From the NCBI GenBank assembly GCA_030247555.1, contig JAOTSD010000002.1, forward strand, positions 1-64,000: DNA of 64,000 nt. The letters are read 5' to 3'. Below, one piece after another: positions 27,390 to 38,200 of the stretch; within the stretch, counting starts at the first letter, position 1; the number at the start of each line of letters is the position of its first letter. The notes below the pieces were generated by a model. It ran no database searches, was not told the origin of the DNA, and saw only the letters and a list, made by a program, of their open reading frames with translations. Source of the DNA: Siculibacillus sp. Lineage in GTDB: Bacteria; Pseudomonadota; Alphaproteobacteria; Rhizobiales; Ancalomicrobiaceae. Both the position numbers and the translations under genes were made by a program.

Positions 27390-28580
27390 ATGCGGTTTTC
27401 GATTCCTGCTCTCGTCTTCGCGTCCGTGTGCCTCGCCGGTCCGTCTTCGGCCTTCGCTCAGGGCGCCGGCGCTCCTCCCGCCCCGCCGGTGACCGTGGCC
27501 ACTCCCGTGGTCAAGGAGGTGCAGGAACTCGTCTCGTTCACCGGACGCTTCGACGCCACCCGGGCGGTGCAGGTGAAGGCGCGGGTCGCCGGCTACCTGC
27601 AGAAGATCGCCTTCACCGACGGCACCACGGTGAAGAAGGGCGATCTCCTCTTCGCCATCGATCCCCGCCCCTATCAGGCCGCCGTCGATCAGGCGACCGC
27701 CGCCGTCACCGTCTCCGAGACCACTCTCTCCTTCGCCAACGGCGACCTCGAGCGCGCCACCCAATTGCAGAAGACCGGCAACATCACCGAGCAGATCTTC
27801 GACCAGCGCCGCCAAGCGGTGATCCAGGCCACGGCCAAACTCGCCGGAGATCGCGCCGCGCTCGCCGCCGCGCAGCTCAATCTCGAGTTCACTCGGGTGA
27901 CCGCGCCGATCGACGGCCGCCTGTCGCGCACGCTGCTGTCGGAGGGCACCCTCGTCGCCGCCAACGACACGCTGATGACCACGATCGTCGCCGCCGACCC
28001 GATCGACTTCTATTTCGATGTCGACGAGACGACGTTCCTCGCCTTCGAGCGCGCCGCCGGATCCGGCACGACCGCCATCATCGGCCTCGAGGGCGTGGTC
28101 GGCACCACCGACGAGCCCGAGCCGAAGCGCCGGGCGCGCATCGACTTCTACGACAATCGCGTCGATCAGGCTTCCGGCACCATGCGGCTGCGCGCCAAGG
28201 TCGCCAATCCCGACCTGTTCCTCACTCCCGGTCTCTTCGGCAAGATCCGGGTCCCGCTCGGCGGACCAAAGCGCGGCGTTCTGGTGCCCGACGAGGCCGT
28301 CGCCTCGGATCAGACGCGCCGCATCGTCCACATCGTCGCCCCCGACGGCTCTACCACGCCGCGCCCGGTGGCGCCCGGCCCCAAGATCGACGGCTGGCGG
28401 CTGATCCGTTCCGGCCTCGACGGCTCGGAGACCATCGCCGTCAACGGCATCGTGCGCATCCGCCCGGGGGTCAAGGTGACGCCGCAGATGGTGACGCTGC
28501 CGCCGGTCGGCCCGAAGATCCCGACGCCGACGCCCCCGCCGGCGGCGGCCCCCGGCACCGCCGGCCAGCCGGCCAAGTGA
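27390..28580 (+). CDS. RND efflux periplasmic adaptor (membrane-fusion protein)
   Basis: A 396-residue periplasmic adaptor of the AcrA/MexE type. Signal peptide 1-23 (cut after AFA), lipoyl/biotinyl-like half motifs (VKARVAGYLQKIAF, VTAPIDGRLS), an alpha-hairpin (~95-165) and a beta-barrel domain (~200-290). It has a Pro-rich tail (IPTPTPPPAAAPG). No lipobox Cys is seen, so it is probably held at the membrane by the pump. It bridges the pump encoded 13 bp downstream to an outer-membrane channel not encoded here. Confidence 0.9.
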   Translation: MRFSIPALVFASVCLAGPSSAFAQGAGAPPAPPVTVATPVVKEVQELVSFTGRFDATRAVQVKARVAGYLQKIAFTDGTTVKKGDLLFAIDPRPYQAAVDQATAAVTVSETTLSFANGDLERATQLQKTGNITEQIFDQRRQAVIQATAKLAGDRAALAAAQLNLEFTRVTAPIDGRLSRTLLSEGTLVAANDTLMTTIVAADPIDFYFDVDETTFLAFERAAGSGTTAIIGLEGVVGTTDEPEPKRRARIDFYDNRVDQASGTMRLRAKVANPDLFLTPGLFGKIRVPLGGPKRGVLVPDEAVASDQTRRIVHIVAPDGSTTPRPVAPGPKIDGWRLIRSGLDGSETIAVNGIVRIRPGVKVTPQMVTLPPVGPKIPTPTPPPAAAPGTAGQPAK

Positions 28581-28593
28581 GAGGGCGGACCCG

Positions 28594-31500
28594 ATGCGCT
28601 TCGCCCATTTCTTCGTCCACCGGCCGATCTTCGCGGCGGTGCTGTCGATCTTGCTGATCCTGATCGGCGCCATCGCCTTCCGCAATCTGCCGGTGTCGCA
28701 GTATCCCGAGATCGCCCCGCCGACCATCGTCGTGCGCGCCGGCTATCCCGGCGCCGACGCCGAGACGGTGGCCGCCACGGTCGCCACGCCGCTGGAGGAG
28801 CAGATCAACGGCGTCGAGGACATGCTCTACATGTCCTCCTACGCCTCGGCCGACGGCTCGATGGCGCTGACCATCACCTTCAAGCTCGGCACCGACCTCA
28901 ACAAGGCGCAGGTCCTCGTCCAGAACCGGGTGGCGATCGCCATGCCGCGCCTGCCCTCCTCGGTGCAGGCGCTCGGCGTCACCACCAACAAGTCGTCGCC
29001 CGACATCATGATGGTCGTGGTGATGTACTCGCCCGACGGCTCGCTCGACCCACTCTACGTCTCCAATTTCGCCCGCGCCAACGTCCGCGACCCGCTGTTG
29101 CGGCTCGACGGCGTCGGCGAGGTCTCGATCTTCGGTGAACGGCTCTACAGCCTGCGCATCTGGCTCGATCCCGACAAGCTGGCGAGCCTCGGGCTGACCG
29201 CCGACGACGCCGTCACCGCCGTCAGGGCGCAGAACGTCCAAGTCTCCGGCGGCTCGATCGGCGGCCAGCCGGCGCCGAAGGACAACGCCTTCCAGTTCAC
29301 CGTGAAGACGCAGGGTCGCTTCCAGGACGCCTCCCAGTTCGAGCAGGTGATCGTCCGCTCCACCGCGGAGGGCCGCATCGTCCGCCTGAAGGACGTCGCC
29401 CGGGTCGAGATCGGCGCCCAGTCCTACGACAATCTGTCCTTCTTCGACGGTCGCTCGTCGGTCGGCGTCGGCATCTTCCAGCGCCCCGGCACCAACGCCC
29501 TCGCCGCCGCGGCCGAGATCCGCAACACCATGGCGGAACTCTCCCGCGGCTTCCCGCCGGGCATCGCCTACGCCACCCCCTTCAACCCGACCGAGTACAT
29601 CCAGGCCTCGGTCGACGCCGTCTACGAGACGTTGTTCGAGGCGGTGATCCTCGTCGTCGTGGTGATCGTCGTCTTCCTGCAGAACTGGCGCACCGCGATC
29701 ATCCCGCTCGCCACCATCCCGGTCTCGCTGATCGGCACCTTCGCGGTGCTCTCGGCGCTCGGCTACTCGCTCAACAACCTGACGCTCTTCGGCCTGGTGC
29801 TGGCGATCGGCATCGTCGTCGACGACGCCATCGTCGTGGTCGAGAACGTCGAGCGCAACATCGCCGACGGGTTGAAGCCGCGCGACGCCACCCATCAGAC
29901 GATGGACGAGGTCGGCACCGCACTCGTCGCCATCGCACTGGTGCTGGCGGCCGTCTTCGTGCCCGCCGCCTTCATCCCCGGCATCACCGGCCAGTTCTAT
30001 CGCCAGTTCGCCGTCACCATCGCGGTGTCGACGCTGATCTCGGCCTTCAATTCGCTGACCCTGTCGCCGGCCCTCGCCGCCCTGCTGCTCAAGGCCCACG
30101 ACCCCGGCCACGTGCCGAAGAACACCCTCGCCCGGCTGGGCCGGCGCCTCGCCGACGGTTTCAACGCCGGCTTCGACCGCGTCGCCGATCGCTACGCCGC
30201 CGTCGTCGGCTTCGTGCTGCGGTTCAAGAGCGTGGCGCTGGTGGTCTACGCCGGACTGCTCGGCGCCACCGTGTGGCTCGCCGAGACCCTGCCGACCGGC
30301 TTCATCCCGACCCAGGATCAGGGCTATGCCCTGGTAATCGTCCAACTGCCGGACGGCGCCTCGCTCACCCGCACCCAGGAGGTCGTCGCCCGCGCCGGCT
30401 CGGTGGTGCGCGCCATCCCGGGCGTCGCCCACACGGTCGAGGTCGCCGGCATCAACGCCGCCACCTTCACCCCCGCCTCCAACGGCGCCATCCTCTTCGT
30501 CCCCTTCTCACCCTTCGAGGAGCGGTTGAAGGCGGGCCAGACTTCCGACAAGCTGGTCGGCGAGATCCTGCGCAAGCTCGCCCCGATCCAGGAGGCCTTC
30601 ACCGTGGCGGTGCCGCCGCCGCCGGTGCGCGGCCTCGGCAATCAGGGCGGCTTCAAGCTGGAGATCCAGGAGAAGGACTCGGCCGACATGCGCCGCGTCC
30701 TCGGCCTCGCCTACCAGATGATGGGCATGGCGGCGCGCGATCCGGAACTGCGTGGCGTCTTCACCACCTTCACCGCATCCAACCCGCAGGTCCGGGTCGA
30801 CATCGACCGCACCAAGGCGCAGATGCTGAACGTGCCGGTGGAGGCCGTCTTCGCCGCCCTCCAGCAGAACTTCGGCACCGCCTACGTCAACGACTTCAAC
30901 GCCTTCGGCCGCGTCTATCAGGTTCGCGCCCAGGCCGATCAGACCTTCCGGCTGACCAAGGAGGACCTCGCCCAGGTCAAGGTGCGCTCGCAGAGCGGCG
31001 CGCTGGTGCCGCTCGGCACGCTGGTCGAGATCTCCGACACCGCCGGCCCGGGCCTGATCCAGCGCTACAACATGTACACCGCCGTGCCGCTCCAGGGCTC
31101 GGCCGCCCCCGGCGTCTCCTCCGGCGTCGCTCTCGACAAGATGGAGGCGATCGCCTCCAAGGTGTTGCCGCAGGGAACCGGCTTCCAGTGGACCGAGCTC
31201 GCCTTCCAGGAGAAGCTCGCCGGCGGCTCGACCGTCTTCGTCTTCGGCCTCTCGGTGCTCTTCGTCTTCCTGCTGCTCGCCGCTCAGTACGAGAGTTGGG
31301 CGCTGCCGCTCGCCATCATCCTGATCGTACCGATGAGCGTCATGTCGGCGCTCGCCGGCGTGATGCTGCGCGGCATGGACAACAACGTACTCACCCAGAT
31401 CGGCCTCGTCGTGCTGGTCGGCCTCGCCGCCAAGAACGCCATCCTGATCGTCGAATTCGCCTCCCAGGGCGAGATCCAGAACCGCAACGGCCCGGTCGCG

Positions 31501-31785
31501 GCGGTGATCGAGGCCTGCCGGCTGCGACTGAGGCCGATCCTGATGACCGCCTTCGCCTTCATCCTCGGCGTGCTGCCGCTGGTGATCGCCGAAGGCCCCG
31601 GCGCCGAGATGCGCCGCGCGCTCGGCACGGCGGTGTTCTTCGGCATGATCGGCGTGACGTTCTTCGGCCTCTTCCTGACGCCGGTGTTCTACGTCGCGAT
31701 TCGCAAGACCACCGGCTGGTTCCGAGGCCGGGCGAAACGCGCCGCCGTCGCCGCGAAGAACGAGGCGGGCCGGTCGGCCGGGTGA
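28594..31785 (+). CDS. RND multidrug efflux pump, HAE1 family (MexF/AcrB-like)
   Basis: A 1063-residue inner-membrane proton-driven pump of normal family length. It begins FFVHRPIFAAVLSILLILIG, has the proton-relay Asp pair in GIVVDDAIVVVENVERN (helix 4) and the relay Lys in GLAAKNAILIVEFA (helix 10), and two large periplasmic loops. The start has no competing site and is 13 bp after the adaptor stop. No regulator gene is adjacent and substrates cannot be predicted. Confidence 0.93.
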   Translation: MRFAHFFVHRPIFAAVLSILLILIGAIAFRNLPVSQYPEIAPPTIVVRAGYPGADAETVAATVATPLEEQINGVEDMLYMSSYASADGSMALTITFKLGTDLNKAQVLVQNRVAIAMPRLPSSVQALGVTTNKSSPDIMMVVVMYSPDGSLDPLYVSNFARANVRDPLLRLDGVGEVSIFGERLYSLRIWLDPDKLASLGLTADDAVTAVRAQNVQVSGGSIGGQPAPKDNAFQFTVKTQGRFQDASQFEQVIVRSTAEGRIVRLKDVARVEIGAQSYDNLSFFDGRSSVGVGIFQRPGTNALAAAAEIRNTMAELSRGFPPGIAYATPFNPTEYIQASVDAVYETLFEAVILVVVVIVVFLQNWRTAIIPLATIPVSLIGTFAVLSALGYSLNNLTLFGLVLAIGIVVDDAIVVVENVERNIADGLKPRDATHQTMDEVGTALVAIALVLAAVFVPAAFIPGITGQFYRQFAVTIAVSTLISAFNSLTLSPALAALLLKAHDPGHVPKNTLARLGRRLADGFNAGFDRVADRYAAVVGFVLRFKSVALVVYAGLLGATVWLAETLPTGFIPTQDQGYALVIVQLPDGASLTRTQEVVARAGSVVRAIPGVAHTVEVAGINAATFTPASNGAILFVPFSPFEERLKAGQTSDKLVGEILRKLAPIQEAFTVAVPPPPVRGLGNQGGFKLEIQEKDSADMRRVLGLAYQMMGMAARDPELRGVFTTFTASNPQVRVDIDRTKAQMLNVPVEAVFAALQQNFGTAYVNDFNAFGRVYQVRAQADQTFRLTKEDLAQVKVRSQSGALVPLGTLVEISDTAGPGLIQRYNMYTAVPLQGSAAPGVSSGVALDKMEAIASKVLPQGTGFQWTELAFQEKLAGGSTVFVFGLSVLFVFLLLAAQYESWALPLAIILIVPMSVMSALAGVMLRGMDNNVLTQIGLVVLVGLAAKNAILIVEFASQGEIQNRNGPVAAVIEACRLRLRPILMTAFAFILGVLPLVIAEGPGAEMRRALGTAVFFGMIGVTFFGLFLTPVFYVAIRKTTGWFRGRAKRAAVAAKNEAGRSAG

Positions 31786-31864
31786 GAATCGTCGCCCGAC
31801 ACCGCCGAGCGATCCGCGGACAGGGTCACGGCGTCGCCGCGCTCTCCGCCGAGCCGATAAGAAG

Positions 31865-31894
31865 GGAGCCGCCGGGGTCCCCCTCGGCGGCTCC
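31865..31894. terminator. Hairpin between the convergent pump and rutE-like genes
   Basis: A perfect 10-bp stem (GGAGCCGCCG / CGGCGGCTCC) with a 10-base loop, followed by TTCGTTCT on the + strand and by TTCTTAT on the other. It sits between genes that face each other and probably ends both. Confidence 0.65.
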
Positions 31895-31917
31895 TTCGTT
31901 CTCGGCCTGCGCCGGCT

Positions 31918-32505
31918 TCACATGATCTTCGCCATCTCGTCGAAGTCGAGACGCGGGTTGCGCGGGAAGAGCGCCGCCGGGTCGCCGTGGCCGATGTTGA
32001 TCAGGAACAGCGACTTCGCCTCGCCGCCGGGGAAGAAGGCCGCGTCGGTGCCGGCGGCGTCGAAGCCGCCCATCGGACCGGTGTCGAGGCCGACGGCGCG
32101 CAGCGCCAGGATGAGATAGCCCGCCTGCAGCGTCGCGCTCAGCCGCGCCGTCGCCTCGGCCCCGACCGGATCGCCGGCGAACCACGAACGGGCGTCGACG
32201 TGCGGGAAGAGCTTCGGCAGGTGATCGTAGAACTTCGGGTCATAGGCGACGATCGCGGTCACCGGCGCCGCCATCGTCTTGTCGACGTTGCCCGGCGAGA
32301 GTACGGGCTTCAACTTCGCCTTCGCCTCGGCGCTGCGCACGAAGACCACCCGCAACGGCTGCGAATTGGCGGCGGTCGGCGCCATCTTGGCGAGATCGAG
32401 AGCGGCGGCGAGTTCGCCGTCGGTGACCGCTTCGGCGGTCCAGCCGTTGTGGGTGCGGGCGTCGCGGAAGAGGAGGTCGAGAGCGGCGGAATCGAGCAGG
32501 GACAT
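31918..32505 (-). CDS. rutE: RutE-like malonic semialdehyde reductase / nitroreductase-family protein
   Basis: A 195-residue flavoprotein, very like E. coli RutE along its length: [49 protein letters not shown] and [10 protein letters not shown]. RutE reduces malonic semialdehyde to 3-hydroxypropionate in uracil degradation. No other rut gene is nearby, so a general semialdehyde or nitro-reductase role is equally possible. The following 282 bp (32506-32787), up to the divergent gene, probably hold both promoters. Confidence 0.85.
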   Translation of the reverse strand: MSLLDSAALDLLFRDARTHNGWTAEAVTDGELAAALDLAKMAPTAANSQPLRVVFVRSAEAKAKLKPVLSPGNVDKTMAAPVTAIVAYDPKFYDHLPKLFPHVDARSWFAGDPVGAEATARLSATLQAGYLILALRAVGLDTGPMGGFDAAGTDAAFFPGGEAKSLFLINIGHGDPAALFPRNPRLDFDEMAKIM

Positions 32506-32787
32506 GGGATCCTCGAAGATGAACGGAAGTGGTGGCCGGCGGGGTCGCGAGAGCGCGTTCCTCCGACATGGGGCGGCGCGCCCTCCTGATCAACCGCCCC
32601 GCCACCGTGACGCGGTGTCGCCGGGGTGAACGGTCCGTCGCCGAACGACGACCGATCGGCCGCCGCCGGATCACGCATCGGCGGCGGAAGACCGAGCGCA
32701 TTCGACAGAAGATCTTAAGGGCTCGTCGACTAGAAACGGAGGGGAGACGGGGCGGAAACGCTTCGAGCCGTCGAGGAGGGACGACGA

Positions 32788-35058
32788 GTGCACGATGCGA
32801 TCACCACCAGCCGCGGCGACCGCGGCCTCGCCGCCGCGCTCATGCCGGCCTTCGCCGCCACGCTCTTCCTCTCCGCCTTCCTGCTGTTCTCGGTCCAACC
32901 GATGTTCACCAAGATGGTGCTGCCCAGACTCGGCGGGTCCGCCTCGGTGTGGTCGGTGGCGATGGTGTTCTTCCAGGGTATGCTGCTCGCCGGCTACGGC
33001 CTCGCCCATGTGCTGACCACCCGCCTCGGCATGATCAGGGCGATCGGCGTCCACCTGCTGGTCTGCCTCGCCGCGGCGATCATGCTGCCGATCGGCGTGC
33101 CGGCCTCCTGGGGCGCACCGCCCGAGCGCTTCACCGAACTGTGGCTCATCGGCCTCTTCGCCGTCACCGTCGGCCTGCCGTTCTTCGCCGTGTCGGTCAA
33201 CGGGCCGCTGCTCCAGTCGTGGTTCGCCCGCACCGGCCACCCCCACGCCCGCGATCCCTATTTCCTCTACGGCGCCTCCAACCTCGGTTCCTTCCTCGCC
33301 CTCCTCGCCTATCCCGTGGCGATCGAGCCGTGGATCGGCGCCCAGGCCCAAGCGCGGCTCTGGGCCGGCGGCTTCCTCGTCCTGGTGGCGTTGATCGCCG
33401 CCCTCGGCGTCGTCACGCTGCGCGCCGCCCCGGCCGGCGCCGGCCTCGCCGCCCGCGTCCCCGCCGCGCCGATCGCCGGTCTCCGCCGCCTGCGCTGGGT
33501 GGGCCTCGCCTTCGTGCCCTCGGCGTTGCTGGTCGCGGTCACCGCCCACATCTCGACCGACGTCGCCGCCGCGCCCTTCCTCTGGGTGCTGCCGCTGTCG
33601 CTGTTCCTGGTCACCTTCGTCGTCGTCTTCCAGCGCCGTCCCCTGTTGCCGCATCGCGCCATGCTGGCGATCCAGCCCTTCCTGATGGCCGCCGTGGTGG
33701 CGTCGACGGCGCTGCCGATCTTGCCGATGCCGGCCCGCATCGTCCTCGAACTCGCCGCCTTCTTCGTCGCCACCATGGTGGCGCACGGCGAACTCGCCGC
33801 CGACCGGCCGGAGGCCGACAACCTCACCGCCTTCTATCTGTGGATGAGCCTCGGCGGCGTGCTGGGCGGCGCCTTCGCGGGTCTCGCCGCACCCGTGCTC
33901 TTCTCCTCGATCGCCGAATACCCGATCCTGCTGGTCGCGGCGCTCGCCTGCCGCCCCGGCCTGCGCCGGTCGAGCCGCGCCGATCTCGTCCGCGCCCTGC
34001 CCTGGGTCGCCGGCGCCGTCGCCGTCTTCGTGCTGCCGGTGGCGATGCGACTGCCGCTCGGCGGCCTCACCGACACCTCGATGATCGCCGTCGTCGGCTT
34101 GGCCGCCCTCGCCGTGGTCATGGCGCGCGCCGACGACCTGCGCCTCGCCGGCACCTTCGCCGCCACCCTCTTCGCCGCCACGGTCTTCGCCCCCGGGCTC
34201 GACGACGTGGCGAGTGTGCGCTCCTTCTACGGCGTCCATCGCGTCGCCACCTCGGCCGACGGCGCCTTCCGCTTCCTCTTCCACGGCACCACCATCCACG
34301 GCGCCGAGCGCATCCGCGACGCCGATGGCCGCCCGATCGAGGGCCGCCCGCGCCCGGCGACCTACTACTGGTTCGGCAGCCCGCTCGGCCAGGCGGTCGA
34401 GACGGCGCGCGAGGTCGGCGGCGGCCGTATCGGCCGGGTCGCGGCGATCGGTCTCGGCACCGGCTCGCTCGCCTGCCACGCGCGGGCCGGCGAAGCTTGG
34501 ACCTTCTTCGAAATCGACCCCGAAGTGGTGCGCATCGCCCGCGATCCCGCGAAGTTCCGCTTCCTCTCGGCCTGTGCGCCGGACCTGCCGGTCGTCCTCG
34601 GCGACGGCCGCCTGACCCTGCCGGCGGCGAGCCCGGCGCCGAATGACCTGATCGTCGTCGACGCCTTCTCCTCCGACTCGATTCCCGTGCACCTCCTCAC
34701 CCGCGAAGCGATCCGCCTCTACGCCGCGCATCTGGCGCCGCGCGGCCTCCTCGCCTTCCACCTCTCCAACCGCCACATGGAACTGGTCCGCATCGCCGCG
34801 GCGGTCGGACAGGCCGAGGGCTTCACCGTGTGGTCGCGCGTCGGCCGACCCGATGCCGCCGGCAAGACCGAGCACGACGGCGCCTCCGCCGTCGCGGTGA
34901 TGGTCCGCGACCCCGCCGACGCCGCCCGCATCGCCCGCGACCCGGCCTGGCGCCGCATGGAGCCCGAGACCCGCGTCGCCGCTTGGACCGACGACCACGC
35001 CGACGTCCTCGACGCCATCCTCCGCCGCCTGACCGGCGACGAGCCGGGAACGCATTGA
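32788..35058 (+). CDS. Membrane-bound spermidine-synthase-like protein
   Basis: A 756-residue fusion. About eleven transmembrane helices (residues ~15-470; FLLFSVQPMFTKMVLPRLGG is the hallmark N-terminus) precede a spermidine-synthase-like Rossmann domain (~475-745) with AAIGLGTGSLACHA, FFEIDPEVVRIA and IVVDAFSSDSIPVHLLT. The Asp in VVDAF matches the catalytic-loop aspartate of polyamine synthases, but true substrates of these membrane forms are unknown. The start is a GTG after GAGGAGGGA. It converges on the GGDEF/EAL gene. Confidence 0.82.
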   Translation: MHDAITTSRGDRGLAAALMPAFAATLFLSAFLLFSVQPMFTKMVLPRLGGSASVWSVAMVFFQGMLLAGYGLAHVLTTRLGMIRAIGVHLLVCLAAAIMLPIGVPASWGAPPERFTELWLIGLFAVTVGLPFFAVSVNGPLLQSWFARTGHPHARDPYFLYGASNLGSFLALLAYPVAIEPWIGAQAQARLWAGGFLVLVALIAALGVVTLRAAPAGAGLAARVPAAPIAGLRRLRWVGLAFVPSALLVAVTAHISTDVAAAPFLWVLPLSLFLVTFVVVFQRRPLLPHRAMLAIQPFLMAAVVASTALPILPMPARIVLELAAFFVATMVAHGELAADRPEADNLTAFYLWMSLGGVLGGAFAGLAAPVLFSSIAEYPILLVAALACRPGLRRSSRADLVRALPWVAGAVAVFVLPVAMRLPLGGLTDTSMIAVVGLAALAVVMARADDLRLAGTFAATLFAATVFAPGLDDVASVRSFYGVHRVATSADGAFRFLFHGTTIHGAERIRDADGRPIEGRPRPATYYWFGSPLGQAVETAREVGGGRIGRVAAIGLGTGSLACHARAGEAWTFFEIDPEVVRIARDPAKFRFLSACAPDLPVVLGDGRLTLPAASPAPNDLIVVDAFSSDSIPVHLLTREAIRLYAAHLAPRGLLAFHLSNRHMELVRIAAAVGQAEGFTVWSRVGRPDAAGKTEHDGASAVAVMVRDPADAARIARDPAWRRMEPETRVAAWTDDHADVLDAILRRLTGDEPGTH

Positions 35059-35080
35059 AGGGGGGCCGTCACCGGCGGCG

Positions 35081-35174
35081 CCATCGGTGCACCTCGCTCC
35101 GCTCTGCGGCACCACATGGCCGCACGGACGTCGCACCGTGGTGTGCAATCGAACGAAGTGAAATGCACCGACGG
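35081..35174. repeat. Imperfect long inverted repeat between convergent genes
   Basis: The arms 35081-35104 (CCATCGGTGCACCTCGCTCC...) and 35151-35174 match in 18 of 24 positions after reverse complementing. All six differences are transitions, so several can still pair as G-U in RNA. The partial match continues inwards (GGCACCACATGG against TGCACACCACGG). It lies between two facing stop codons and could end transcription or be a small mobile-type element. Confidence 0.5.
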
Positions 35175-35224
35175 CACACGCCGTCGACCACGCGCGGCGG
35201 CGCGCAACGCCCCCGGGCGCCCCT

Positions 35225-38200
35225 TCAGTCGCGCAACCCCGCGACCAGCCTCGCGTCGGCGGCGGCGCAGTTCAGGAGCAACGTCTCGAGCGGGATCGGT
35301 TCGGCGATGTGGTAGCCCTGCGCCATGTCGAGGCCGATCTCGCGCAGGATCTCCAGCGTCTCCTCGTCCTCGACGAACTCGGCGACCGTCACCGCTCCGA
35401 TCTTGTGGCCGATGTCGTTGATGCTCTCGACGATCGCCCGGTCGATCGGGTTCACCTTCATCTTGCGCACGAAACCGCCGTCGATCTTGAGATAGTCGGT
35501 GGGGAAGTGCTCGAGATAGGCGAAGGAGGAGACACCGGCGCCGAAGTCGTCGAGCATGATGGCGTAGCCGGCCGCCCTGAGTTCGGCGACCAGCCGGGCG
35601 GCGTTGGTCAGGTTGTTGATCAACGACGTTTCGGTGATCTCGAAGCGCAGCCGATGCGGCGGCAGGGCCGAGCGTTCGAGTTCGGCGGCGAGGAATTCGA
35701 CGAGCCCGGGGTCTTCGAGCGAGTTGGCCGACAGGTTGATCGACACCGACAGACGCGGCACCGCCAGGATCGCCGCGCCGTGGGCGTGCAGGACGTGGCG
35801 GATGACCCAGCGATCGATCGCCGCCATCAGCCCGTAGCGCTCCGCCGCCGGGATGAAGGCGCCCGGAGAGAGCAACTCGCCGTCCTCGTCGCGCATGCGC
35901 ACCAGGATCTCGCAGTGGCGTTGGAGGTGACCGGCCGGGCGGAGATCGAGGATCTCCTGGGCATGGACGACGAAGCGGTCGGCGTCGAGCGCGGCACGGA
36001 TCCCCGCCGCGGTGTGGAGTTCGTGGTGATGACGTCGCGCGTCGCCCTCGGATGGGTGATAGACCGAGACGCGGTTGCGCCCGCCGGCTTTGGCGGCGTA
36101 GCAGGCGACGTCGGCCCGGCTCATGACGTCGGCGGCCAACGGAGTGCCGTCGTCGATACGCGCGAGCCCGATCGAGGCGCCCACCTCGTAGACGCGCCCG
36201 TCCCAAGAGAAGCGCACCCGCCCGATCCGCTCGAGCAGGCGCTCGGCGATCCGCCGCGCATCCTCCTCGCCGCAGTCGGTGAGCAGAATGCCGAATTCGT
36301 CGCCGCCCAGCCGGGCGATGCGGTCCTGGCGGCGCATGTGTTCGCGGATGACGCGCCCGACCTCGCGCAGCAGCGCGTCGCCGGCGGCGTGGCCCGCCGT
36401 GTCGTTGACGATCTTGAAGCGGTCGAGATCGAGGAAGCAGAGTACGTGCTCGGCCTTCTCCACACTCGCCGAAGTGCAGAACTCGGCGAGAGCGTGCTCG
36501 AAGGCCGTGCGGTTCGGCAGGCCGGTGAGCGCGTCCTGGCGCGCCATCTGCGCCAGTTCCTTCTGCAACGTGCGCGCCCGGGTGACGTCCTGGAACACCA
36601 GCACCGCGCCCAGTACCTCGCCCGTCGGGGTGCGCACCGGCGAGGCCGAAGCCTTGACGTCGACGCGCGACCCGTCGCGACCGACGAGCACCGCCCCTTC
36701 CTCGCGCGACACCCGGTCGAGCCTCGACAGGCACTGTGCCACCGTCCCCTCGATCGGACGATCGTCCCGTTCGTCGACGAGGCGGACGACGATGTCGACC
36801 GGCCGCTCCAGGGCCGCGCCGGCCGACCAGCCGGTGAGCTGCTCGGCGACCGGGTTCATGAAGGTGACGAGACCGCTCGCATCGGTGCACACCACGCCGT
36901 CGCCGATCGAATGGAGGGTGATGCGCAGGCGCTCCTTCTCCTCCTCGAGCGCCTCGTTGAGCAACCGGTGCTCGGTGATGTCGGTGTGGGTGCCGATCAT
37001 CCGCAGCGGGCGCCCGGCGGCGTCGCGGCCGATCACCTTGCCGCGGTCGAGGATCCACAGCCAACGCCCGTCCTTGTGGCGCATGCGGAACTCGCACTCG
37101 AACTGCTCGCTCTCGCCGGAGAGATGGATCTTTTCCTGATTCAGGAGGCGCGGCAGGTCGTGCGGATGGACCAGCGCCAACCAACCGTCGGCCTCGGTGG
37201 AGACCTCGTCGGGCTCGTAGCCGAGCATGCGCGCCCACATCGGCGAATAGAACGTGTCGCGACGACCGTAGTCGTGGTCCCACACGCCCTGCCCGGCGCT
37301 CTCCAACGCGAAGTTCCAGCGGCTCTCGCTTTCTTCGAGCGCCGCCTCGGCCGCCTTGCGGTCGGACATGTCTTCCATCTGCGCGATCATGTAGAGCGGC
37401 TCGCCGGTCTTCTCGTCGCGCACCAGCGACACGGCGATGAAGGTCCACACCGGGTGGCCGTCCTTGTGGCGGAACTGCTTCTCCAGCGAATAGTCGTCGA
37501 TCTCGCCCGACAGCAGACGCTTCATCCGCTCGGCGATACGATCCCGATCGTCGCCGACGGTGAATTCCGCCGGGGTGTGACCGATGATGTCCGCGGGCTC
37601 GTAGCCGAGGAACTCGCACAGTGCGCGGTTGACCGCGGAACAGCGCCCGCGGGTGTCGAGCAGCACCATGCCGAAGGGCGAGCGATCCATGGCGACGCGG
37701 AAATGGTGCTCGCTCGCCGCCAGCCGTTCGCGCTCGCGCGCCAGCTCGTCGATCAGCAGCGAGATCGAATAGGGCAACAGCACCGCCGCCGACGACCAGG
37801 GCGCAAGAAAGACGGAAGGGCCGTGCCCCGAGGTCACCAGGCCGAGGAGGGACGCGCCCACCACCGAAACGACGGTGGCCGAACCGAGCACGCCGGCGGC
37901 GAATGGGTTGAGCCTGACCGCGGCGATCAGCACCGGAACCGCCATCAGGAGATTGGGTTGGCCGACCCGGGTGACGGTGACGAAGACGGCGGCGCCGGCG
38001 GCGAGCGTGAGCAGGACCGCTTCGGCGAGCGCCCGCCCGTCGAGAATCTCGACGAGGCGCCGCCGCGTCGCCGAGCCGGCGACCGGCAACACCAGCGCCG
38101 CGCCGAGCGCGTTGCCGATCCACCACGTCGACCACACCGAGCGGAAATCGCCCCCGAGCATCCAGCCGACGCCGGCGGCGCCGATGGTCGCGCCGAACAG

